Shown here one piece after another: positions 1-5,229 of a stretch of DNA of 5,581 bases (within the stretch, counting starts at the first letter, position 1; every line of letters begins with the position of its first letter). The stretch is from contig JADGPH010000018.1 in the NCBI GenBank assembly GCA_017882555.1, forward strand, positions 1 to 5,581, given 5' to 3'. The position numbers and the translations under genes are program-made. The DNA is from Thermoleophilia bacterium. Its GTDB lineage: Bacteria > Actinomycetota > Thermoleophilia > Miltoncostaeales > Miltoncostaeaceae. A model generated the notes under the pieces. That model saw only the letters and a list, made by a program, of their open reading frames with translations, did no database searches and was not told where the DNA came from.

Positions 1-521
1 GCCTGATGCCGGGCGAGTACATCCTGGTGACCGTGCATCGCGCGTCCGCGACCGACACACCCGAGGCGCTCAACGCACTGGTGGACGTGCTCCGTGCGCT
101 GCCCGGTCCGGCGCTGTTCCCGGTTCATCCCCGCACCCGGGCGAAGCTGGAGGCCGCCGGCCTGTGGGATGCGGCGCGGCGCATCGAGGGCGTGCAACTG
201 GTCCCGCCGGTGGGGTATCTCGACTTCACACGCCTGCTCACCCAAGCGCGCGCTGTGGTGACGGACTCCGGGGGTGTGCAAAAGGAAGCGTGCCTTCACC
301 GCGTCCCCTGCATCACGCTCCGTGACACGACCGAATGGACGGAAACGATCGAGCATGGCTTCAACACGCTCACGGGCATGGACCCCGTCCGCGTCGCGTT
401 GGCACTGGCACACCCCGCGATTCCAAAGCGTGCCCCAAAGCTCTACGGCGACGGCCAGGCCTCGGTGCGCATCGCAGAACTCCTCGAAGCGTTCGTCGCA
501 GAGCACTCGGCCGCGGGTTAG
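1..521 (+). CDS. wecB: Non-hydrolysing UDP-N-acetylglucosamine 2-epimerase family (WecB/WbpI), C-terminal part, 5' truncated
   Basis: The reading frame is open from base 3 to the TAG at 519-521, and the protein clearly starts before the window; the ATG at base 6 is internal, inside a conserved strand. About 172 residues remain of a family usually near 360-380, so this is the second Rossmann domain of the GT-B-like fold. Family motifs are visible: VTVHR at bases 27-41 (His at 36, the conserved active-site His-Arg pair), DSGGVQKEA at 264-290 (nucleotide and sugar binding Ser and Glu), and RDTTEWTET at 321-347. The family inverts C2 of UDP-GlcNAc or related UDP-HexNAc sugars in the cytoplasm. 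WecB and MnaA normally read TERPE where this protein reads TEWTE. With wbpA, wbpB and wbpD-like genes just downstream, a WbpI role (UDP-GlcNAc(3NAc)A to UDP-ManNAc(3NAc)A) is plausible but inferred. The family is certain; the substrate and the symbol are not. Confidence 0.92.
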   Translation, partial: LMPGEYILVTVHRASATDTPEALNALVDVLRALPGPALFPVHPRTRAKLEAAGLWDAARRIEGVQLVPPVGYLDFTRLLTQARAVVTDSGGVQKEACLHRVPCITLRDTTEWTETIEHGFNTLTGMDPVRVALALAHPAIPKRAPKLYGDGQASVRIAELLEAFVAEHSAAG

Positions 522-1117
522 TCCTCGAGACCCGTAAACCCCACGTGGGCGATCTCGGCCTCGCTACGCGGACGCTCGTAGATCTCCTGGGGCCCGAACC
601 GCGCCATGAACGCGTGGGCGGGCACCAAGACGTAGAGGCGTGTGTCGTGATGTTCACGCTCGAGTGCGACCCACTTGCGTGACTCGAGGGTGTCGACGGC
701 ACCGATGGGGACAAACAGTCCGGCGACCAGGCCCGCCATTTCACCCGCACCATGACTAAACCGGTCGAAGACCATGAGGATGATCACACCGAACATTACG
801 ACGCCGGCCAAGCGCGTCCGGCGCTCACGAGCGGCAGCGATCGTCTCGTACACCGCAATTCCCGGCGGCACGCGCAGCGGGTCCGCCGCGCGCACGCGCC
901 GACCGCTCACGAGCATGGTCACGATCAGCGTGGGAACGCCAATCCCCGCGGTCGCGAGGACGAAGCGCAGACCCTGAACGCCCTCGCCGAGAAGCCAGGC
1001 GAGCATCCACCAGCCCACCGTTGCCGCGCCGATTCCCAGGGCGGCGATGCCCCGCATGCGAACCTCGTCACGCACACGAACAAGTCGCGGCAAACCGGCG
1101 AGCACCGTGTCACCCAC
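518..1117 (-). CDS. Predicted four-helix integral membrane protein of unknown function
   Basis: This is a 199-residue protein that I do not recognise. It starts with GTG at 1117-1115, preceded by a good Shine-Dalgarno sequence (GAAAGGA on the minus strand) nine bases away. Hydrophobic segments lie at about residues 23-43, 50-71, 103-119 and 126-144. Basic clusters occur before helix 1 (R11, R14, R16, R20, R22), between helices 2 and 3 (RRVR at 73-76, RERRTR at 97-102) and after helix 4 (R147, K148). By the positive-inside rule this predicts both termini in the cytoplasm. The last 55 residues are soluble, charged and acidic near the end. No catalytic motif, signal peptide or transporter signature is visible. 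It lies opposite to and between the epimerase and the wbpA operon, ends in a stop overlap with the epimerase, and diverges from wbpA. A role in surface-glycan export or assembly is only guilt by association. Confidence 0.75.
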   Translation of the reverse strand: MGDTVLAGLPRLVRVRDEVRMRGIAALGIGAATVGWWMLAWLLGEGVQGLRFVLATAGIGVPTLIVTMLVSGRRVRAADPLRVPPGIAVYETIAAARERRTRLAGVVMFGVIILMVFDRFSHGAGEMAGLVAGLFVPIGAVDTLESRKWVALEREHHDTRLYVLVPAHAFMARFGPQEIYERPRSEAEIAHVGFTGLED

Positions 1118-1126
1118 AGCTGGGAG

Positions 1127-1133
1127 TCCTTTC
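1127..1133 (-). promoter_or_regulatory. Ribosome binding site of the membrane protein gene
   Basis: Reading the minus strand, GAAAGGA lies nine bases before the GTG at 1117. It is a close match to the anti-16S consensus, and it favours this GTG over internal ATG candidates such as residue 21. It also supports the view that this minus-strand frame is a real gene and not a shadow. Confidence 0.6.
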
Positions 1134-1136
1134 AGT

Positions 1137-1150
1137 CAGTTGCGCCACTG
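1137..1150. repeat. Imperfect 14-base palindrome, possible operator
   Basis: The half-sites CAGTTGC (1137-1143) and GCCACTG (1144-1150) are inverted copies with one mismatch, so six of seven pairs match. The palindrome ends two bases before the candidate -10 at 1153-1158, a position where a bound protein would block transcription. A short direct repeat CAGTCAGT (1133-1140) overlaps its left edge. A match this short can arise by chance. Confidence 0.25.
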
Positions 1151-1196
1151 GCTACGATAACGCGCCGTTGTAGTTCTCCTGTGCCCCCACGATTCC

Positions 1197-1203
1197 AAGA
1201 AGG
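1197..1203 (+). promoter_or_regulatory. Ribosome binding site supporting the TTG start of the WbpA-like gene
   Basis: AAGAAGG lies six bases upstream of TTG at 1210-1212. No ATG or GTG is available that would keep the N-terminal Rossmann motif at the expected distance, so this purine-rich site decides in favour of a TTG start. Confidence 0.6.
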
Positions 1204-1209
1204 CCCCAT

Positions 1210-2475
1210 TTGAGCGCTCCTGCGCCGCGGGTTGGTATTATCGGTCTGGGATATGTCGGCCTCCCGCTGGCGGCGGCATTTGCCGAAGCCGGAGTTCACG
1301 TGCTCGGTCTCGATGCGGTCCAGTCCAAGGTCGACCTAATCAATGCCGGGCAGTCCTACATTGAGGACATCCCGAGCGACCGCCTTGCTCCGCTGGCCGC
1401 TGCGGGTCTGATTCGCGCAACGACCAACTGGGACGAGTTGCGCCAGGTCGAAGCCGTGTTGATTTGCCTGCCGACACCGCTTGACGAGCATCGAGAGCCC
1501 GATCTGTCCGCGGTGCTCGGGGCGGCCGAGAGTCTCGCCCAGCGCTTGCGTCATGGCCAACTGGTCGTGCTGGAAAGCACGACCTATCCGGGCACGACCC
1601 GGGATGAACTCGCGCCTCGATTGGAGCGTTCGGGGTTGCGTGCCGGTCGCGACTTCTCGCTCGCGTTCTCTCCGGAACGGGTCGACCCCGGGCGCGAGGA
1701 CTGGACCGCGCAAACCACGCCCAAGGTCGTTGGCGGTCTGACACCCGAGTGCACCCGTCGGGCGGCGGAGCTCTACGGATTGGCGATGCACACGATCGTT
1801 GAGGTCTCGACACCCGAGGTCGCCGAGATGACCAAGCTGCTGGAGAACATCTTCCGGAGCGTCAACATCGCGTTGGTCAACGAGCTGGCTGTGCTGTGCG
1901 ACCGGATGGAGGTCGACCTTTGGGAAGTGATCGACGCCGCCGCCACGAAGCCGTTCGGGTTCATGCCATTTCGCCCGGGCCCTGGTCTTGGCGGACACTG
2001 CATCCCGATCGACCCGTTCTATTTGACCTGGAAAGCTCGGGAATACGACTTTCATACCGAGTTCATCGAGCTTGCCGGCAAGATCAACTCCCAAATGCCT
2101 GCGTTCTGCGTTTCCAAGGTCATCCGCGCACTCAACAGCCGCCGCCAGTCACTCAACGGCAGCCGCGTCCTGGTGGTGGGCGTGGCCTACAAGAAGAACG
2201 TCAACGACACGCGTGAGAGCCCGGCGCTGAGGATCATTGATCTGCTGGCGGCCGACGGCGGCGTCGTCAGCTATCACGACGCCCATGTGGCCGCACTCGC
2301 GACCCGATCGCTGGAGAGCATTGCGCTGACGCCCGAAGCCCTGAAGGCCCATGACGTCGTCGTGATCGTGACCGACCACGACGGGGTCGACTGGGACATG
2401 GTCGTCGAGCACGCACCGCTCGTGGTCGACCTACGCCGGGCAGCCCCCGACGGTCCCAATGTCTGGCGCCTATGA
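1210..2475 (+). CDS. wbpA: UDP-N-acetyl-D-glucosamine 6-dehydrogenase (WbpA type)
   Basis: This is a complete 421-residue member of the UDP-glucose/GDP-mannose dehydrogenase family, of usual length. It oxidises C6 of UDP-GlcNAc twice with NAD+ to give UDP-GlcNAcA. Visible motifs in order are: GLGYVG NAD-binding loop at 12-17, ESTTYPGTT at 122-130, SPERVDPG with Glu156, TKLLEN with catalytic Lys209 and Asn213, and GLGGHCIPIDPFYL with the catalytic nucleophile Cys264. The C-terminal UDP-binding domain carries YKKNVNDTRES (Lys328, Asp333, Arg335). The KPFGFMPFRPGPGLGG wording before the cysteine is typical of the WbpA/WbpO HexNAc dehydrogenases and unlike plain UDP-glucose dehydrogenase. The start is TTG with a Shine-Dalgarno sequence at 1197-1203. 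The stop overlaps the next gene in ATGA, so this is the first gene of a coupled operon. All catalytic residues are present. A WbpO-like use of UDP-GalNAc is the main alternative. Confidence 0.93.
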   Translation: MSAPAPRVGIIGLGYVGLPLAAAFAEAGVHVLGLDAVQSKVDLINAGQSYIEDIPSDRLAPLAAAGLIRATTNWDELRQVEAVLICLPTPLDEHREPDLSAVLGAAESLAQRLRHGQLVVLESTTYPGTTRDELAPRLERSGLRAGRDFSLAFSPERVDPGREDWTAQTTPKVVGGLTPECTRRAAELYGLAMHTIVEVSTPEVAEMTKLLENIFRSVNIALVNELAVLCDRMEVDLWEVIDAAATKPFGFMPFRPGPGLGGHCIPIDPFYLTWKAREYDFHTEFIELAGKINSQMPAFCVSKVIRALNSRRQSLNGSRVLVVGVAYKKNVNDTRESPALRIIDLLAADGGVVSYHDAHVAALATRSLESIALTPEALKAHDVVVIVTDHDGVDWDMVVEHAPLVVDLRRAAPDGPNVWRL

Positions 2476-3491
2476 GCACGGTACGCCTAGGTGTGGTCGG
2501 GATGAACTACTGGGGGCCGAACTTGGCCCGAAACTTCGCCCGAATGCCGAACGCCGAATTGGCCTGGTGCTGTGACCTTGACACCGCCGTCCTTGACCGC
2601 CATCGGCCCGGTTACCCCACGACGCAGTTCACGACACGCTACGACGACTTGCTCGGCGACGACACCCTCGACGCGATCGTCATCGCGACGCCGGTCCCGA
2701 CGCACGCGGCGTTGGCCAAGCGTGCGCTCTTGGCGGGCAAGCACACGTTCGTCGAAAAGCCACTGGCGGTAAGCGCCGCCGACGCACGCGAACTCGCGGA
2801 TCTCGGCGACGCCCGCGGCCTGGTCGTGATGGTCGACCACCTGCTCGTCTATCACCCCGGCCTGCAGCGGGTAAAGCAGATCATCGACTCCGGCGAGCTC
2901 GGTCAAATCTACTACCTGTACGGCAATCGCCAGAACCTCGGGATCGTGCGCCCCGATGAGAACGCCCTCTGGAGTCTTGGCCCACACGACATCTCGGTGC
3001 TGCTGTGGCTCGTCGGCGAACGTCCGATCGAGGTGACGGCCACCGGAGAGAGTTATCTCCAGCCGGGCGTCGAGGATGTCGTGTTTGGTCAGATTCGCTT
3101 CCCGTCCGGAATTCTGGGTCATCTCCACCTTTCGTGGCTGGATCCCCACAAGATGCGCAAGATGACCGTGATCGGCTCCGAAAAGATGGTGGTCTTCGAC
3201 GACATGGAGACCGAGCGTAAGGTCACGCTGTATGACAAGGGCCCGATCCCGCGCACGGAGACATATGGTGAATACATCCAGGTGCGCAGCGGAGACATCT
3301 TCAGTCCGAAAATCCCCGGCGTCGAACCCCTGCGTGTCGTGTGCGACGAGTTTGTTCGCTGCGTCGCAGACGGCAGCCGGCCGTTGGCCGATGGCCATGC
3401 CGGTGCAACGGTGGTTGAGGTCCTTGAGGCGATGACGATGAGCTTGCGTTCAGGCGGCGTCGCGATCCCGCTCGCGGAGGCGAACCTGTGA
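2472..3491 (+). CDS. wbpB: Gfo/Idh/MocA family NAD-dependent oxidoreductase, probably UDP-GlcNAcA 3-dehydrogenase (WbpB/WlbA-like)
   Basis: This is a complete 339-residue protein of typical Gfo/Idh/MocA length. The N-terminal Rossmann domain (1-120) carries a dinucleotide loop VVGMNYWGPN at 8-17 and the hallmark VEKPLA at 94-99, with Lys96 the expected catalytic lysine. The C-terminal alpha/beta domain has LGPHDISVLLWL with His172-Asp173, equivalent to the conserved catalytic histidine region. In the Wbp pathway this enzyme oxidises C3 of UDP-GlcNAcA to the 3-keto sugar before transamination. That assignment comes from the flanking wbpA-like and acetyltransferase genes; the family alone has many substrates. 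The second glycine of the usual GxGxxG is Asn12. Its ATG overlaps the stop of the gene before, and no Shine-Dalgarno sequence is evident, so translation is probably coupled. Its stop overlaps the next GTG. Confidence 0.85.
   Translation: MSTVRLGVVGMNYWGPNLARNFARMPNAELAWCCDLDTAVLDRHRPGYPTTQFTTRYDDLLGDDTLDAIVIATPVPTHAALAKRALLAGKHTFVEKPLAVSAADARELADLGDARGLVVMVDHLLVYHPGLQRVKQIIDSGELGQIYYLYGNRQNLGIVRPDENALWSLGPHDISVLLWLVGERPIEVTATGESYLQPGVEDVVFGQIRFPSGILGHLHLSWLDPHKMRKMTVIGSEKMVVFDDMETERKVTLYDKGPIPRTETYGEYIQVRSGDIFSPKIPGVEPLRVVCDEFVRCVADGSRPLADGHAGATVVEVLEAMTMSLRSGGVAIPLAEANL
3476..3480 (+). promoter_or_regulatory. Ribosome binding site for the GTG start of the acyltransferase gene
   Basis: GGAGG lies inside the end of the oxidoreductase gene, seven bases before the GTG at 3488-3490. 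It fixes the start of the third operon gene despite the GTGA overlap. By contrast, the 2472 junction has no clear site. Confidence 0.6.
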
Positions 3492-4177
3492 GAGAAAATC
3501 TGGTGCTCGGCAGCAACGTGACGCTCGGAGACGACGTCGAGATCGGGGCCAACGTGGTGATTCACGACGACACCGTCATCGGTGACGGGTGCATCATCCA
3601 AGACAACGTCGTGCTCGGAAAGATCCCCCGCCTATCGGCGCGCTCGACTGCGAGCCGCGAGCCGCTCCCCGGACTCGTCCTCGGCGCAGGTGCCGCGGTC
3701 TGCTCGGGCGCGATTGTCTACGCCGGAACGCGCATTGGCGATCGCGCCATCATCGGCGACCTCGCATCCGTTCGCGAACGCTGCGAAATCGGCGAGGCTG
3801 TCGTCGTGGGACGCGGTGTCTGTGTGGAGAACAACGTGCAAATCGGCGCGTTCTGCAAGATTCAGTCAAACAGTTACATCACTGCGTACTCGACCCTTGA
3901 AGAACACGTGTTCATCGCTCCGTGCGTGACCACGACCAACGACAACTACATGGGCCGGACCGAGGCACGCCACGAGCAGATCCTGGGCGCGATCATCCGC
4001 CGCGGTGCACGCGTCGGTGGCGGCGCGGTGATTCTCCCCGGCATCGAAATCGGAGAGGAAGCCTTCGTCGCTGCAGGAGCGCTTGTGACTCGGAACGTGC
4101 CGGCCAAGCGCCTCGTGGCCGGACTTCCCGCCAAGGCATGGCGCGACGTTCCGCCGGAGGAGTTCCTCGTCGTATGA
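3488..4177 (+). CDS. wbpD: Left-handed beta-helix (hexapeptide repeat) N-acetyltransferase, WbpD/WlbB-like
   Basis: This 229-residue cytoplasmic protein is built almost wholly of hexapeptide repeats ([LIV]-G-x-x-x-x), which fold as a left-handed beta-helix and usually work as a trimer using acetyl-CoA. A first run of turns covers residues 6-44 (LGSNVT, LGDDVE, IGANVV, IGDGCI). A non-repeat loop follows at about 45-62. A second run covers 64-145. The conserved active-site loop TTTNDNYMGR lies at 148-157 (Asn151, Asp152), followed by a linker, final turns IRRGARVGGGAVILPG at 170-185, and a VPAKRLVAGLPAK ending typical of NeuD/WbpD-type acetyltransferases. In the Wbp route WbpD acetylates the 3-amino group of UDP-GlcNAc(3NH2)A, and the position after wbpA and wbpB supports this. 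It is longer than the roughly 190-residue WbpD because of the extra N-terminal turns. A sugar O-acetyltransferase or a QdtC-like enzyme for another amino sugar remains possible. Confidence 0.83.
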   Translation: MRENLVLGSNVTLGDDVEIGANVVIHDDTVIGDGCIIQDNVVLGKIPRLSARSTASREPLPGLVLGAGAAVCSGAIVYAGTRIGDRAIIGDLASVRERCEIGEAVVVGRGVCVENNVQIGAFCKIQSNSYITAYSTLEEHVFIAPCVTTTNDNYMGRTEARHEQILGAIIRRGARVGGGAVILPGIEIGEEAFVAAGALVTRNVPAKRLVAGLPAKAWRDVPPEEFLVV

Positions 4178-4182
4178 GGAAC

Positions 4183-4205
4183 GGCGGCGGAGTGCGCCCG
4201 CCGCC
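4183..4205. terminator. GC-rich hairpin between convergent operons, probable bidirectional terminator
   Basis: GGCGGCGG at 4183-4190 pairs perfectly with CCGCCGCC at 4198-4205 around a seven-base loop. The stem begins five bases after the wbpD-like stop and ends 13 bases past the rmlB stop, so it can serve both converging operons. There is no run of T on either side, as is common for terminators in high-GC bacteria. Efficiency cannot be judged from sequence. Confidence 0.55.
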
Positions 4206-4218
4206 CGCCACACTGTGT

Positions 4219-5229
4219 CTAGGCCCGCGGGGCAGACCCGCGATCGCCGTACTGGGCCTGGTAGTAGGCCCGGTACTCGCCAGACTTGATCGGCTCCCAC
4301 CACGCGCGGTTCGCCCGATACCACTCGACGGTATCCGCGAGGCCCGTGGCGAACTCCACGCGTGCAGTCCAACCGAGCGTGCTCAACTTCTCAGTCGCCA
4401 GGGCATACCGACGATCGTGACCCGGCCGATCGGTGACGTGGTGGATTAAGGCCCCGTCGCGACCGGTGAGCCCAAGGATCCGCTCCGTGATGTCGAGATT
4501 GGTGCGCTCATTGGCACCCCCGACGTTGTAGACCTCACCGGCGGCGCCGTGCTCAAGCACGGCAAAAATCCCCGCACAGTGGTCCTCAACATGGATCCAG
4601 TCACGGATCTGCTGACCGTCGCCGTACACCGGCAGACCCTCACCGTCGAGGGCGTTGGTGACAAACAGCGGAATCAACTTCTCCGGGTATTGCCGCGGCC
4701 CGTAGGTATTCGACCCACGCGTCACCACGACATCCATGCCGTAGGTGCGGTGCCAGGCCAATGCCTGCAAATCACCACCGGCCTTGCTGGCGGAGTACGG
4801 ACTCGACGGCTCGAGTGGATCGGTCTCCCGAAACGCACCGTGCGGAATCGAACCGTAGACCTCGTCGGTGGACACCTGGACGAACCGGCGGACCCCCGCT
4901 CGACGGGATTGGTCGAGGATCACCGCAGTCCCCACGACGTCGGTCATCGGAAAGGTCGCCGGGTCGAGGATGCTGCGATCGACATGGCTCTCCGCGGCCA
5001 TGTTGACCACCACATCGACGCCCTCCAAGGCGTTGGCCACAGCCGCGGCATCGGCGATGTCGGCGTGCAGGAAGCGGTAGCCGGGCAGATCGGCGACCTC
5101 GGCGACGTTGGCCGGATTGCCGGCATAGGTCAGCTTGTCGAGGTTCGTGACCTGGTGACCACGCGAGAGGGCCATCCGCACAAACGTCGACCCGATAAAG
5201 CCACACCCGCCGGTAACCAACAGTCTCAT
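4219..5229 (-). CDS. rmlB: dTDP-glucose 4,6-dehydratase
   Basis: This is a complete 336-residue extended short-chain dehydrogenase, the usual RmlB length, using ATG at 5229-5227. It converts dTDP-D-glucose to dTDP-4-keto-6-deoxyglucose with bound NAD+, the second step of dTDP-L-rhamnose synthesis. Motifs in order are: GGCGFIG NAD loop at 7-13, DKLTYAGN at 31-38, AAESHVDRSI at 78-87, STDEVYG at 120-126 with the Thr121-Asp122-Glu123 catalytic trio, and YSASK with Tyr145 and Lys149. Substrate-binding motifs YPEKLIPLF (181-189), VYGDGQQIRDW (201-211) and YNVGG (234-238) follow. An in-frame ATG 13 codons upstream (5268) would add residues unlike any RmlB N-terminus. The site AGGAGG at 5239-5234 and the ATGA overlap with rmlD favour 5229. 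Residue 97 is Asp where most family members have Asn in the TNVxGT motif. Confidence 0.96.
   Translation of the reverse strand: MRLLVTGGCGFIGSTFVRMALSRGHQVTNLDKLTYAGNPANVAEVADLPGYRFLHADIADAAAVANALEGVDVVVNMAAESHVDRSILDPATFPMTDVVGTAVILDQSRRAGVRRFVQVSTDEVYGSIPHGAFRETDPLEPSSPYSASKAGGDLQALAWHRTYGMDVVVTRGSNTYGPRQYPEKLIPLFVTNALDGEGLPVYGDGQQIRDWIHVEDHCAGIFAVLEHGAAGEVYNVGGANERTNLDITERILGLTGRDGALIHHVTDRPGHDRRYALATEKLSTLGWTARVEFATGLADTVEWYRANRAWWEPIKSGEYRAYYQAQYGDRGSAPRA

Larger units (their letters stand above)
1118..1209. promoter_or_regulatory. Divergent intergenic region with candidate promoter for the wbpA operon
   Basis: These 92 bases separate the divergent membrane protein and wbpA-like genes, so promoters for both should be here or in the adjacent coding ends. 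For the plus strand, TACGAT at 1153-1158 fits a TANNNT -10 element. The best -35 at 16-base spacing is TTCAGT at 1131-1136, which is weak. On the minus strand the overlapping TATCGT (1159-1154) could serve as a -10, with no convincing -35. The assignment is made mainly from gene arrangement; the exact elements are uncertain. Confidence 0.4.

Noticed and set aside
6..521. ATG at base 6 as a true gene start
   Set aside because: The codon before it is open and the first residues already lie in a conserved internal strand of the epimerase fold, so this is a window-edge truncation and not a short gene.
540..549. Perfect palindrome CCCACGTGGG just past the epimerase stop
   Set aside because: It has no loop and no T run, lies inside the coding end of the membrane protein, and ten-base palindromes are common by chance in G+C-rich DNA.
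1159..1169. AACG-CGC-CGTT inverted repeat in the divergent region
   Set aside because: A four-base stem with a three-base loop is too short to support a hairpin or operator claim.
752..1213. 153-codon plus-strand frame ending just before the WbpA-like gene
   Set aside because: The translation is rich in H, R, T and P with no hydrophobic core and lies antisense to the membrane protein, whose frame has a ribosome binding site and clear hydrophobic segments. I could not exclude it completely, but nothing supports it.
1336..2094. 252-codon open frame on the minus strand
   Set aside because: It is antisense to the WbpA-like gene, whose catalytic motifs run through the whole stretch; the translation has no recognisable domain.
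2487..3398. 303-codon open frame on the minus strand
   Set aside because: It lies antisense to the complete oxidoreductase gene; long antisense frames are expected in G+C-rich coding DNA, and the translation shows no family motif.
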